Shown piece after piece: positions 8,672 to 22,331 of a stretch of DNA of 64,000 nucleotides. The stretch lies in contig NZ_JACHJL010000001.1 of NCBI RefSeq assembly GCF_014203645.1, forward strand, positions 620,001 to 684,000, given 5' to 3'. The notes beneath the pieces were generated by a model. That model ran no database searches, had not been told where the DNA came from, and saw nothing but the letters and a program-made list of their open reading frames with translations. The DNA is from Streptomyces zagrosensis (lineage in GTDB: Bacteria; Actinomycetota; Actinomycetes; Streptomycetales; Streptomycetaceae). The position numbers and the translations under genes are program-made. How positions within the stretch are numbered: position 1 is the stretch's first letter; each line of letters opens with the position of its first letter.

Positions 8672-8830
8672 TGCCTGTCCGTCACCTGCCGGGGCGTCCA
8701 GATGATGGCGTTGTCGTCAACCGGATGCGCGCCCTCAGTCCCGCGGCGGTTACCATCGCCAGTGCCTGGTGATGCGGTCATCCGCCGCACCGGCGCCGAC
8801 CACCAAGCTCCATCGGAAGGGGGCCGCTCC

Positions 8831-9640
8831 GTGAGTGTGCTCGACGAGATCATCGACGGAGTCCGTGCCGACCTCGCCGAACGGCAGGCTCAGGTCAGCC
8901 TCGACGAGCTCAAGGAGCGCGCCGCCAAGGCACCGCAGGCCAAGGACGGTGTGGCCGCGCTCAAGGGCGACAGCGTCAAGGTGATCTGCGAGGTCAAGCG
9001 CTCCAGCCCGTCCAAGGGCGCGCTGGCCGCCATCGCGGACCCGGCCGGGCTCGCCGCCGACTACGAGGCGGGCGGCGCGGCGCTCATCAGCGTGTTGACC
9101 GAGCAGCGTCGCTTCGGCGGCTCGCTCGCCGACCTGGAGGCCGTGCGCGCCCGGGTGGACATCCCCGTGCTGCGCAAGGACTTCATCGTCACCTCCTACC
9201 AGTTGTGGGAGGCCCGTGCGTACGGTGCCGACGTCATCTTGCTGATCGTTGCGGCCCTCGACCAGGAGGCGCTGGTCTCGCTGATCGAGCGCGCCGTGTC
9301 GATCGGGCTCACCCCGCTCGTGGAGGTGCACGACGAGGAGGAGGCGGAGCGCGCGGTGGCCGCCGGCGCACGCATCATCGGCATCAACGCCCGCAACCTG
9401 AAGACCCTTGAGGTGGACCGGGGCAACTTCGCCCGGGTCGCGCCCGAGATTCCGCCGCACATCGTGAAGATCGCCGAGTCCGGCGTGCGCGGCCCGCACG
9501 ACCTGATCGCCTACGCGAACGAGGGCGCGGACGCCGTGCTCGTCGGCGAGTCGCTCGTCACCGGCCGCGACCCGAAGACCGCCGTCGCGGACCTCGTGGC
9601 CGCCGGCGCCCACCCCGCGCTGCGGCACGGACGGGGCTGA
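8831..9640 (+). CDS. trpC: Indole-3-glycerol phosphate synthase
   Basis: Converts carboxyphenylamino-deoxyribulose phosphate to indole-3-glycerol phosphate. It is 269 residues, normal length. The GTG start ([18 protein letters not shown]) has GGAAGGGGG upstream. The TIM-barrel motifs are present: [52 protein letters not shown] and VLVGESLV. It is a separate enzyme, not fused to TrpF. It is followed 9 nt later by trpM. Confidence 0.97.
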   Translation: MSVLDEIIDGVRADLAERQAQVSLDELKERAAKAPQAKDGVAALKGDSVKVICEVKRSSPSKGALAAIADPAGLAADYEAGGAALISVLTEQRRFGGSLADLEAVRARVDIPVLRKDFIVTSYQLWEARAYGADVILLIVAALDQEALVSLIERAVSIGLTPLVEVHDEEEAERAVAAGARIIGINARNLKTLEVDRGNFARVAPEIPPHIVKIAESGVRGPHDLIAYANEGADAVLVGESLVTGRDPKTAVADLVAAGAHPALRHGRG

Positions 9641-9649
9641 CTTTCCGCC

Positions 9650-9817
9650 ATGTTCGCCGCCTGCGCCGAGCCCGATCGCCGCGCGTTGCCTCCCTGGCAC
9701 CGCGGCTGCCGGGCGCCCGCTCGTCGAGTGCGGGGGCGCCGGGTGCGCTACCACATTGGCTGTGAGCCAGGACAAGTCAACGGCCGTCGATGGCCGGGGG
9801 CGCCCACCGGCCGCTGA
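9650..9817 (+). CDS. trpM: TrpM-like small basic protein
   Basis: 55-residue peptide in the 536-bp gap between trpC and trpB, where streptomycetes carry trpM. The C-terminal half, RRVRGRRVRYHIGCEPGQVN, followed by RRWPGAP, is the part that looks conserved. It is Arg-rich with two cysteines (C5 and C20) besides C38 and has no membrane segment. The ATG follows the trpC stop by 9 nt with no strong ribosome site (CTTTCCGCC precedes it), suggesting translational coupling. In Streptomyces coelicolor, trpM is reported to influence tryptophan metabolism and development. Confidence 0.75.
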   Translation: MFAACAEPDRRALPPWHRGCRAPARRVRGRRVRYHIGCEPGQVNGRRWPGAPTGR

Positions 9818-10176
9818 GCCGCACCGCGCCCCGCCATCCCCTGCGGGTACGCAGCCATGCCGAGCCCCCTCCGCCAGCCATCCGGCTGCCGGGGTGGCGC
9901 ACCGGTAGGCCGTGCCGAGGGCTGGCCGTGCGCTGATCGCGGTGGTGGCTCGGTGTATCGAGCGCCCGACTGCGGCGCGTCCCTCGACAGGGCCGCCGCG
10001 CCGGCGCTCGCGGTTCGTATCGTGACTTTCCGTGTCTTTTCCTTACGGCGTACTCTGCCACCCGCCGAGCGGCGCACCGCGATCTTGACGATCCCGGTCT
10101 GCTGCCGACCCGGCGGCGCGGCTGGGTGCGCCCGTGACATCCGCGGGGCCAAGGCCCCGGCTGAGGAGTGCACCGG
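9818..10176 (+). other. trpM-trpB intergenic region, probable trpB promoter region
   Basis: 359 bp with no credible gene. A comparatively AT-rich patch at 10015-10060 (around TTTCCGTGTCTTTTCCTTAC) and a TTGACG at 10085-10090 are the only promoter-like signals. GAGGAG at 10163-10168 is the trpB ribosome site. A separate trpBA promoter would fit this spacing. Confidence 0.4.
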
Positions 10177-11424
10177 ATGACTTCCGATTTCTTTATTCCC
10201 GACCCCCAGGGTCAGATCCCGAACGTCGAGGGGTACTTCGGCGCGTTCGGCGGCAAGTTCATCCCCGAGGCGCTGGTTGCCGCGGTCGATGAGGTCGCCG
10301 CCGAGTACGACAAGGCCAAGACGGACCCGGAGTTCGCCGCCGAACTCGGCGAGCTGATGGTCAACTACACGGGGCGGCCAAGCGCCCTGACCGAGGTGCC
10401 TCGGTTCGCCGAGCACGCGGGGGGAGCGCGGGTCTTCCTCAAGCGAGAAGACCTCAACCACACCGGCTCCCACAAGATCAACAATGTGCTCGGGCAGGCG
10501 CTGCTCACCAAGCGCATGGGCAAGACCCGGGTCATCGCCGAGACCGGCGCCGGGCAGCATGGCGTGGCTACCGCCACCGCGTGCGCGCTGTTCGGCCTCG
10601 AATGCACCATCTACATGGGCGAGGTGGACACCGAGCGGCAGGCGCTGAACGTCGCCCGGATGCGGATGCTCGGCGCCGAGGTCATCGCCGTGAAGTCCGG
10701 CAGCCGGACCCTCAAGGACGCCATCAACGAGGCGTTCCGGGACTGGGTCGCCAACGTGGACCGCACCCACTACCTGTTCGGCACCGTCGCGGGCCCGCAT
10801 CCCTTCCCGGCACTGGTACGCGACTTCCATCGAGTGATCGGGGTCGAGGCCCGCCGCCAAATCCTGGAGCGGGCCGGGCGACTGCCCGACGTGGCCGTGG
10901 CCTGCGTCGGCGGCGGCTCCAACGCGATCGGCCTCTTCCACGCCTTCATCCCTGACGAAGGCGTCCGACTGGTGGGCGTGGAGCCCGCCGGGCACGGCAT
11001 CGACAGCGGCGAGCACGCTGCCACGCTGAGCGTCGGCGACCCCGGCATCTTGCACGGCTCTCGTTCGTACGTCCTTCAGGACGAGGACGGACAGATCACC
11101 GAGCCGTACTCGATCTCGGCCGGGCTCGACTACCCGGGCGTGGGCCCCGAGCACGCCTACCTCAAGGACGTGGGGCGGGCCGAATACCGCTCCGCGACCG
11201 ACGACGCCGCCATGCAGTCGCTGCGGCTGCTGTCGCAAACCGAGGGCATCATCCCCGCCATCGAGAGCGCGCACGCGCTCGCCGGGGCGCTAGAGCTTGG
11301 TCGCGAGCTGGGCCCCGATGGACTACTCCTGGTCAACCTTTCCGGGCGTGGGGACAAGGACATGGACACGGCCGCCCGTTACTTCGGGCTGTATGACGGG
11401 TCGGACGACGAGGGGGCCAAATGA
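10177..11424 (+). CDS. trpB: Tryptophan synthase beta subunit
   Basis: PLP enzyme that condenses indole with serine. It is 415 residues, within the family range. [11 protein letters not shown] contains the PLP lysine, K100. [29 protein letters not shown] (phosphate loop) and [13 protein letters not shown] are intact. The ATG at 10177 is 8 nt from GAGGAG. The GTG at 10168 overlaps that site and is less likely. The stop overlaps the trpA start (ATGA), which gives coupled 1:1 synthesis of the alpha2beta2 complex. Confidence 0.98.
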   Translation: MTSDFFIPDPQGQIPNVEGYFGAFGGKFIPEALVAAVDEVAAEYDKAKTDPEFAAELGELMVNYTGRPSALTEVPRFAEHAGGARVFLKREDLNHTGSHKINNVLGQALLTKRMGKTRVIAETGAGQHGVATATACALFGLECTIYMGEVDTERQALNVARMRMLGAEVIAVKSGSRTLKDAINEAFRDWVANVDRTHYLFGTVAGPHPFPALVRDFHRVIGVEARRQILERAGRLPDVAVACVGGGSNAIGLFHAFIPDEGVRLVGVEPAGHGIDSGEHAATLSVGDPGILHGSRSYVLQDEDGQITEPYSISAGLDYPGVGPEHAYLKDVGRAEYRSATDDAAMQSLRLLSQTEGIIPAIESAHALAGALELGRELGPDGLLLVNLSGRGDKDMDTAARYFGLYDGSDDEGAK

Positions 11425-12236
11425 GCGGCAACATCACCCTGCTGAACGGCGTACTCGCCCAGGCCAGAGCCGAGAACAGGGCCGCGCTTGTCGGCTATCT
11501 CCCGGCTGGTTTCCCCACCGTGGACGACGGCGTGCGCGCCATCTCCGCGATGGTCGAGGGCGGTTGCGACATCGTGGAGGTCGGGCTGCCACACAGCGAC
11601 CCGGTACTTGACGGGCCCATCATCCAAACCGCCGACGACATCGCGTTGCGCGGCGGCCTGAAGATCGTGGATGTGATCCGCACGGTCCGCGAGGTGCATG
11701 CGGCCACCGGCGCGCCGGTGCTGTGCATGACGTACTGGAACCCGGTGGACCGGTACGGCGTCGAGCGCTTCGCGGCCGATCTCGCCGCGGCCGGCGGCGC
11801 CGGGTGCATCCTGCCCGACCTGCCGGTACAGGAGTCCAGGGTCTGGCGGGACGCGGCCGAGCAGCACGGGCTTGCCACCGTGTTCGTGGTCGCACCGAGC
11901 AGCCGCGACGAGCGATTGGCCACCATCACGGCCGCGGGCAGCGGCTTCGTCTACGCGGCGTCGCTGATGGGGGTCACGGGAACCCGCGAGTCCGTTGGTC
12001 TCCAGGCCCAGGACCTGGTGACCCGCACCCGCGCCAGCACCGAACTGCCGGTGTGCGTGGGCCTTGGCGTGTCCAACCCCGAACAGGCCGCCGAGGTGGC
12101 GCAGTTCGCGGACGGCGTGATCGTCGGCTCCGCTTTCGTCAAGCAACTTTTGGACGCGCCCGACCTGGAAACGGGCCTGGCCGGCGTGCGCACGCTAGCG
12201 GCCGACCTGGCCAAGGGGGTACGCCAGCGCGCGTAA
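11421..12236 (+). CDS. trpA: Tryptophan synthase alpha subunit
   Basis: Cleaves indole-3-glycerol phosphate to indole for TrpB. It has 271 residues. The catalytic acids are visible as E53 in [11 protein letters not shown] and D64 in VLDGPIIQ. The phosphate-binding end has [14 protein letters not shown] and [13 protein letters not shown] hairpin at 12273-12308, 37 bp beyond the stop, probably ends the trpBA transcript. Confidence 0.98.
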   Translation: MSGNITLLNGVLAQARAENRAALVGYLPAGFPTVDDGVRAISAMVEGGCDIVEVGLPHSDPVLDGPIIQTADDIALRGGLKIVDVIRTVREVHAATGAPVLCMTYWNPVDRYGVERFAADLAAAGGAGCILPDLPVQESRVWRDAAEQHGLATVFVVAPSSRDERLATITAAGSGFVYAASLMGVTGTRESVGLQAQDLVTRTRASTELPVCVGLGVSNPEQAAEVAQFADGVIVGSAFVKQLLDAPDLETGLAGVRTLAADLAKGVRQRA

Positions 12237-12272
12237 CGCCGCTAGCGGTACGCCACCGCCGCCGACCCGCAC

Positions 12273-12308
12273 CCGCACCCCGGGCAGCTCCCGCTGTCCG
12301 GGGTGCGG
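12273..12308 (+). terminator. Hairpin terminator after trpA
   Basis: CCGCACCCCGG (12273-12283) pairs perfectly with CCGGGGTGCGG (12298-12308). An inner CAG/CTG pair extends the stem, with one mismatch between. It has no T tract, as is usual in streptomycetes. Confidence 0.7.
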
Positions 12309-12618
12309 TGTGTTCGCGCTCCCACCGGCGGTGTCGGTGGCGGTGTTCTTCGCCGGTGCTGGGTTCGCCCAGCACTGTGCTCCGGGCGCCGCGGTCACCG
12401 CTCCCGCCGCTGCCTCGGTTGTCGGCACCGCCGTCTGCCGGCCGTTTGTGGGCCGGGCTCGCGCCGTGCGAGCGGGGAAGGCCACCACCTGAGCCGGGCC
12501 TCGACGCACTTGCCAGCCCGTCGCCCGCCGTGTGGCCACCTTGCGCAACCATCGCTCGATCGGGCGAATACCTGGCACCGGAGCGCAGCCGTGCTCCGGT
12601 GCGTCGTTGTGCACGGGC
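12309..12618. other. trpA-dsbA-like intergenic remainder
   Basis: About 310 bp of GC-rich sequence. The frames through it give only Arg/Ala/Pro-rich translations without recognisable domains. No operator, repeat or RNA gene was seen. A promoter for the thioredoxin-like gene is expected here but was not pinpointed. Confidence 0.3.
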
Positions 12619-13404
12619 GTGAGTCACAACCGTACGGATAAGCGCAGCGCTCGCGAGCGACTGCAAGAACAGCGCGCGATGGACGAGGCGCGGCGAAAGC
12701 GGAAGCGCGCCCTGATCGCGGCGGGCGTCATCGTGGTGGTGCTCGGCGCGGTGGGCGGCATCGGCGCCCTGATCGCCGGCCAGGACGATGACGATGCCGG
12801 CGACGCGCGGGGCCCCGTGGTCGAGCCCAAGGGCGCGGCCGGCAAGAAGCGGGTGGCCATCCCGGCAGGCGCGGCAGGCGCGGCGTCCACCCTCACCGTC
12901 TACGAGGACTTCCGCTGCCCAGGGTGTGCCGGCTTCGAGAACGGCTTCCGTAAAACGATCAACGAATTGCGCGAGGCCGGGCAACTGAGGACCGAGTACC
13001 ACCTCGTGACCCTCATCGATGGCAACTTCGGCGGCTCCGGCTCGCTCCGTGCGGCCAACGCGGCGGCCTGTGCGCAGGATGCCGGGAAGTTCCCCGGGTA
13101 CCACGACATGCTTTTCGAGAACCAGCCGAAGGAATCGGACGACGCCTTCGCGGACCGGGGGTATCTGATCGACCTAGCCGGAAAGGTGCCGGGCCTGGAC
13201 ACGCCGGACTTCCGTGCCTGTGTGAACAAGGGGACGCACGAGAGCTGGGTGAAGAAGGTCAACTCGGCCTTCGGTACCTCGGGCCACAGTGCCACGCCGA
13301 CCGTGCTGCTCAACGGAGACAACGTCTACGGGGACCAGAGCGACCCGCTGACCCCGGAAAAGCTGAAGAAGGAGGTGACGCAGGCGGCTCGAAAGAAGGG
13401 CTAG
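12619..13404 (+). CDS. Membrane-anchored DsbA-like thioredoxin-fold protein
   Basis: 261 residues from GTG (SHNRTDKRSARERLQEQ). A basic cytoplasmic N-terminus of about 35 residues is followed by one membrane anchor (RALIAAGVIVVVLGAVGGIGALIAG). The outer DsbA-like domain contains the active site CPGC (C100, C103) in YEDFRCPGCAGFENGF and the cis-proline region SATPTVLLNG. It probably handles disulfides in exported proteins. It lies between trpA and lgt, the usual position of this family in streptomycetes. The CPGC dipeptide differs from the CPHC of classic DsbA, so redox direction is uncertain. Confidence 0.88.
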   Translation: MSHNRTDKRSARERLQEQRAMDEARRKRKRALIAAGVIVVVLGAVGGIGALIAGQDDDDAGDARGPVVEPKGAAGKKRVAIPAGAAGAASTLTVYEDFRCPGCAGFENGFRKTINELREAGQLRTEYHLVTLIDGNFGGSGSLRAANAAACAQDAGKFPGYHDMLFENQPKESDDAFADRGYLIDLAGKVPGLDTPDFRACVNKGTHESWVKKVNSAFGTSGHSATPTVLLNGDNVYGDQSDPLTPEKLKKEVTQAARKKG

Positions 13405-13489
13405 CCGCTGGCATCGGGCGGGCGTGGGCGCCGGTCTCGTTATGCAGCCGTTGTGCCGGGTGGGTTGCCGTGCTTCCCGCCCGGCAGGG

Positions 13490-13495
13490 TAGCGT
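13490..13495 (+). promoter_or_regulatory. Candidate lgt -10 box (TAGCGT)
   Basis: TAGCGT lies 10 nt before the lgt ATG. TTGCCG at 13465-13470 is 19 bp further upstream. No Shine-Dalgarno sequence lies between the box and the ATG, so the transcript would be leaderless or nearly so. Confidence 0.4.
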
Positions 13496-13505
13496 CAACC
13501 CTGTC

Positions 13506-14561
13506 ATGGACCTCGCTTATATCCCCAGCCCCTCATCCGGCGTGATCGATCTCGGTCCGATCCCGCTGCGCGGCTACGCGTTCTGCATCATCATCGGCGT
13601 CTTCGTCGCGGTCTGGTACGGCGGGCGGCGCTGGGTCGCCCGTGGTGGCCAGGTCGGCACGGTGGCCGACATCGCCGTATGGGCGGTGCCCTTCGGCCTG
13701 ATCGGTGGCCGGCTGTACCACGTGATCACCGACTACCAGCTGTACTTCAGTGACGGTGAGAACTGGGTCGATGCCTTCAAGATCTGGCAGGGCGGCCTCG
13801 GGATCTGGGGCGCCATCGCGCTCGGCGCGGTGGGCGCCTGGATCGCCTGCCGCCGCCGAGGCATCCCGCTGCCGGCGTACGCGGACGCGCTCGCCCCGGG
13901 CATCGCCTTCGCGCAGGCGATCGGCCGCTGGGGCAACTGGTTCAACCAGGAGCTGTTCGGCAAGGCGACCGATGTGCCGTGGGCGCTGAAGATCGACGCC
14001 GACCCCGGCACCGCCACGCTCGCCGGCACCTACCACCCGACGTTCTTGTACGAGTCGCTGTGGTGCCTGGGCGTGGCGCTGCTGGTGATCTGGGCGGACC
14101 GGCGGTTCAACCTCGGGCACGGCCGGGTCTTTGCGCTGTACGTCGCGGCGTACACGGTGGGCCGGTTTTGGATCGAGTACCTGCGCGTCGATGAGGCGCA
14201 CGAGGTGCTGGGCCTGCGGCTGAACAACTGGACCGCGATCGTTGTCTTCCTGGCGGCCGTGGCCTACTTCGTCCTCTCGGCGCGGCGTAACCCGGGCCGA
14301 GAGCTGGTGGTCGAGCCGGCCGCGGTCGTTGGGCCAGTTGAGGGACCGATCGATGGCGCGGATGACGGCGCGGACGACGATGCGCCGAAGGCGGCGCAGT
14401 CTGCGGGCTCCGTCTCCACGGTGAAGAAGCCGCGCGAGCCCCAAAAGTCGGGGCGAGATGGCGAGGCGCCGCGAGATGGCGAGGCGCACGACGGTACGCC
14501 GCGAGATGGTGAGGCCGAGGCCGGCGAGGCCGCGGGCGCCGAGGCGTCGAACAAGACCTGA
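13506..14561 (+). CDS. lgt: Prolipoprotein diacylglyceryl transferase
   Basis: Transfers diacylglycerol from phosphatidylglycerol to the lipobox cysteine of exported lipoproteins, such as the LivK-like protein in this window. It has 351 residues. Seven membrane helices are expected in residues 1-265. The Lgt signature appears as AIGRWGNWFNQELFG (about 139-153), and YHPTFLYESLWCL and RFWIEYLRVD are also conserved. The last 85 residues are hydrophilic, with a repeated RDGEA motif (RDGEAP, RDGEAH, RDGEAEAGEA) absent from the enzyme core. A strong hairpin follows the stop. Confidence 0.97.
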   Translation: MDLAYIPSPSSGVIDLGPIPLRGYAFCIIIGVFVAVWYGGRRWVARGGQVGTVADIAVWAVPFGLIGGRLYHVITDYQLYFSDGENWVDAFKIWQGGLGIWGAIALGAVGAWIACRRRGIPLPAYADALAPGIAFAQAIGRWGNWFNQELFGKATDVPWALKIDADPGTATLAGTYHPTFLYESLWCLGVALLVIWADRRFNLGHGRVFALYVAAYTVGRFWIEYLRVDEAHEVLGLRLNNWTAIVVFLAAVAYFVLSARRNPGRELVVEPAAVVGPVEGPIDGADDGADDDAPKAAQSAGSVSTVKKPREPQKSGRDGEAPRDGEAHDGTPRDGEAEAGEAAGAEASNKT

Positions 14562-14587
14562 GCGCCGGGCAGGCGCCGCACAGCCAA

Positions 14588-14630
14588 GGCCGGAGGCCGC
14601 AGGACCGAAGAGGTCCTGCGGCCTCCGGCC
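14588..14630 (+). terminator. Strong hairpin terminator after lgt
   Basis: 19-bp perfect stem (14588-14606 with 14612-14630) and a 5-nt GAAGA loop, 27 bp past the lgt stop. There is no T tract. It separates lgt from the VIT1 gene. Confidence 0.88.
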
Positions 14631-14712
14631 GTTGTGCCAGCCGTCTGCGCTCCTCGGGGGGTGGCCCGGCGGCCGTGCGGGGTGGGCGGGGCAGCCCAGT
14701 TCCCCGAGAAGT

Positions 14713-14731
14713 TAGGTTAGCCAACCATCTA
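14713..14731 (+). promoter_or_regulatory. Iron box (DmdR/IdeR-like) upstream of VIT1
   Basis: TTAGGTTAGCCAACCATCT matches the consensus TTAGGTTAGGCTAACCTAA at 13 of 19 positions, with a perfect first nine bases and a GGTT/AACC inner dyad. It lies 128 bp before the ATG at 14859. Iron-responsive control of an iron/manganese transporter makes sense. The binding protein is inferred. Confidence 0.6.
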
Positions 14732-14858
14732 TTGTTTGCGCAGGTCAGCGAGGTAAGTTTGGCCTTCCTTGCTGGCGGAGGCGGGGAATTCGAGCGTACC
14801 TTCGAGGCGTTGGCGGCGGTGCTACGTCCGTCGCCCCGAAGAGGGAGAGCTCTACCCG

Positions 14859-15590
14859 ATGTCCGTCATCAGCGCCACGGAACCGCCCCACGTCGCCCAC
14901 CGCGACAACCACACCCACCGCGATGTCAACGGCGGCTGGCTGCGGCCCGCAGTGTTCGGCGCCATGGACGGCCTGGTCTCCAACCTGGCCCTGATGGCCG
15001 GTGTCGCGGGCGGTGCCGTGTCGCAGCAGACGATCGTCATCACCGGTTTGTCCGGGCTCGCGGCCGGGGCGTTCTCGATGGCGGCGGGGGAGTACACCTC
15101 AGTGGCCTCGCAGCGCGAGCTGGTCCTTGCCGAGTTGGAGGTGGAGCGCCGTGAGCTGCGTAAGCACCCCAAGGACGAGCTATTGGAACTGGCCGCCCTG
15201 TACGAGTCGCGGGGTGTGGAGCCGGAGCTGGCCCGTGAGGTGGCCCGCCAGCTTTCGCTGGACCCGGAGCGGGCCCTTGAGGTGCATGCCCGCGAGGAAC
15301 TGGGGGTGGACCCGGATGATCTGCCGTCCCCGCTGACGGCGGCCGTCTCCTCGTTCGGTGCCTTCGCGCTGGGCGCGCTGCTGCCGGTGTTGCCCTACCT
15401 CCTGGGCGCGTCGGTGCTGTGGCCCGCGGTGCTGCTCTCGCTGGTGGGGCTGTTTGGGTGCGGTGCTGTAGTGGCCCGGGTGACGGCCAGGTCGTGGTGG
15501 TTCAGCGGGCTGCGACAACTGGCGCTCGGTGGCGCGGCGGCCGGTGTGACGTACGCCCTGGGCACCCTGTTCGGCACGGCCATAGGGTGA
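14859..15590 (+). CDS. VIT1/CCC1 family iron/manganese transporter
   Basis: 243 residues. Membrane helices occur at about 33-80 (PAVFGAMDGLVSNLALMAGV with GLSGLAAGAFSMAAGEYTSV) and in the last 75 residues. The central hydrophilic part (about 85-150; ELEVERRELRKHPKDELLEL, then EELGVDPDD) is the acidic/helical metal-binding domain typical of the family. It probably moves Fe2+ or Mn2+ out of the cytoplasm. ATG is preceded by GAGGGAGAG. An upstream in-frame ATG at 14769 lacks homologous sequence. Confidence 0.92.
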   Translation: MSVISATEPPHVAHRDNHTHRDVNGGWLRPAVFGAMDGLVSNLALMAGVAGGAVSQQTIVITGLSGLAAGAFSMAAGEYTSVASQRELVLAELEVERRELRKHPKDELLELAALYESRGVEPELAREVARQLSLDPERALEVHAREELGVDPDDLPSPLTAAVSSFGAFALGALLPVLPYLLGASVLWPAVLLSLVGLFGCGAVVARVTARSWWFSGLRQLALGGAAAGVTYALGTLFGTAIG

Positions 15591-15621
15591 CCGCCGATGA
15601 CGATTCATACGGCGCTCTGAA

Positions 15622-15635
15622 TAATATGCATATTA
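15622..15635. promoter_or_regulatory. AT-rich perfect palindrome TAATATGCATATTA
   Basis: 14-bp perfect palindrome in very GC-rich surroundings, 32 bp after the VIT1 stop and about 260 bp before gltB. Its composition and symmetry suggest a regulator-binding site (PadR and MarR proteins use similar sites). The cognate protein is unknown. Confidence 0.45.
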
Positions 15636-15813
15636 CCTTGCGGTTTCGGTTCGCTCACGAGCGGGCATAAGGCCCAGGCGCCGCGGGCAACGTCGCTCGC
15701 TTCGCTGACCGTGCAGGCGCGCCCAGTTCAGCCCCCCACACCCCCGCCACCGCACTCTCGCGGTGTCCGCATGCTGGAATGAAGTATCCGCTTCTTGGTA
15801 AGCGGGCCATCAT

Positions 15814-15829
15814 GTAACCTGCACGAAAT
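15814..15829 (+). promoter_or_regulatory. GlnR-type box upstream of gltB
   Basis: GTAAC-6 nt-GAAAT fits the actinobacterial GlnR pattern gTnAc-n6-GaAAc with one mismatch, 64 bp before the gltB ATG. Nitrogen control of glutamate synthase would be expected of such a site. Confidence 0.55.
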
Positions 15830-15892
15830 TCGCAGAGGGCCAACGTCGTCCCTCGGCACCAGCACTTGCCACCGACGACGACGGGAGAGCCG

Positions 15893-20522
<4,630 letters not shown>

Positions 20523-20530
<8 letters not shown>

Positions 20531-21983
20531 CCCCAAGGGCTTTTTGACCACCGGCCGTGAGGTCGCCACGACCCGTCCCGTCGGCGAGCGCGTCAAGGAC
20601 TGGAACGAGGTCTACGTCCCCGGCTCACTGCTGCCGATCATCAGCAAGCAGGCGGGCCGCTGCATGGACTGCGGCATTCCGTTTTGTCACAACGGCTGTC
20701 CGCTAGGGAACCTCATCCCCGAGTGGAACGACTACGCCTACCGCGAGGACTGGAGCGAGGCCAGCGAGCGGCTGCACGCGACGAACAACTTCCCGGAGTT
20801 CACCGGGCGGCTGTGCCCCGCGCCGTGCGAGTCGGCGTGCGTCCTTGGCATCAACCAGCCGGCGGTGACCATCAAGAACGTCGAGGTCACCATCAGCGAC
20901 AAGGCGTGGGAGTCGGGCGATGTCACCCCGCAGCCGCCGGAGCGGCTGTCCGGCAAGACCGTCGCCGTGATCGGCTCGGGCCCGGCCGGGCTCGCCGCCG
21001 CCCAGCAGCTCACCCGCGCCGGCCACACGGTCGCCGTCTACGAGCGGGCCGACCGCATCGGCGGACTGCTGCGCTACGGCATTCCCGAGTTCAAGATGGA
21101 AAAGCGGCACATCAACCGCCGCATCGAGCAGATGCGCGCGGAGGGCACCAAGTTCCGTACCGAGGTGGAGGTCGGCCGCGACATTGACGCGGCGAAGCTC
21201 CGCAGGCGCTACGACGCGGTGGTCATCGCCGCCGGCGCCACGGTCTCGCGCGATCTGCCGGTGCCAGGGCGCGAGCTCAAGGGCATCCACGCCGCGATGG
21301 AGTACCTGCCGCTGGCCAACAAGGTGCAAGAAGGCGACTTCGTGGCGCCGCCCCTGACCGCCGCGGGCAAGCACGTCGTGGTCATCGGCGGCGGCGACAC
21401 CGGCGCCGACTGCGTGGGCACCGCACACCGCCAAGGCGCCGCGTCCGTCACCCAGCTGGAGATCATGCCCCAGCCGGGAGACGACCGCCCCGGACACCAG
21501 CCATGGCCGACGTTCCCCATGCTGTACAAGGTCACCTCGGCCCACGAGGAGGGCGGCGAGCGGATCTACTCGGTCAACACCACCCACTTCGAGGGCGACG
21601 AGGACGGGAACGTGAAGTTCCTGCACCTGGTCGAGGTCGAATTCAAGGACGGCACGTTCGAGAAGCAGCCGGGCACCGAGCGTAAGATCCCGGCCGAACT
21701 GGTCACCCTCGCCATGGGCTTCACCGGCACCGACCAGAGCAACGGCCTCGTCGAACAATTCGGTCTTGAGCTAGACGCGCGCGGCAACGTCGCCAGGGAC
21801 GCGGACTTCGCCACCAACGTGGAGGGCGTCTACGTCGCGGGTGACGCGGGCCGCGGCCAGTCGCTCATCGTCTGGGCCATCGCCGAAGGCCGCTCCGCCG
21901 CCCGCGCGGTGGACAGCTATCTGACCGGCGCCAGCGCCCTACCCGCACCGATCCGCCCCACGGACCGCGCGCTGACCGCGTAA
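20523..21983 (+). CDS. gltD: Glutamate synthase small subunit
   Basis: Beta subunit that feeds NADPH electrons to GltB. It has 486 residues. The N-terminal cysteine clusters for 4Fe-4S centres are [17 protein letters not shown] (about 44-60) and [12 protein letters not shown] (about 98-109). The FAD-binding GxGxxG is [15 protein letters not shown] and the NADPH site is [20 protein letters not shown]. The C-terminal FAD contact is [18 protein letters not shown]. The start lies inside the end of gltB, so translation is coupled. Confidence 0.98.
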
Positions 21984-22331
21984 CCTGTCGGAGTACGGCC
22001 GCGCAGCCGCGCAGCCCCGACCGCCTGACCGCCCGACCCGTCGCCGGCCCTGCCGCGACCGCCCGAACTACCGGCCTGTGCCGGAAGGTGTCCCGTACAG
22101 CGCGGTACGGAACACGCGGCGTCTGCCCGTCCCCGACCGGATGGCAGGCGCCGCCTTTGTTTTTTCAGGCCGGGGCGTGGCCGCAACGGGCGCCTTCCGT
22201 GGGCTGCTCCGCACTCGGCAGCGGCCGATTCCCTCGCGTACCGCGACTGGTCGGCTACCCGGCGGTACCGTGTGAGGGAGCTCGGACGGTGACGCGGTGA
22301 ACCGCTTCCCAGCGCGAGGAGTTGAGGACGA
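21984..22331. other. Intergenic region after gltD
   Basis: 348 bp without a supported gene. An imperfect inverted repeat, GTGTCCCGTAC (22088-22098) with GTACGGAACAC (22105-22115), has 10 of 11 pairs and could be an operator or a weak terminator. A TTTGTTTTTT run lies at 22158-22167. GAGGAG at 22316-22321 belongs to the next gene. Confidence 0.4.

Noticed and set aside
9748..11274. Long minus-strand reading frame of 508 codons opposite trpB
   Set aside because: It is a shadow of trpB in GC-rich sequence, with composition unlike real proteins and no motif. The plus-strand gene is certain.
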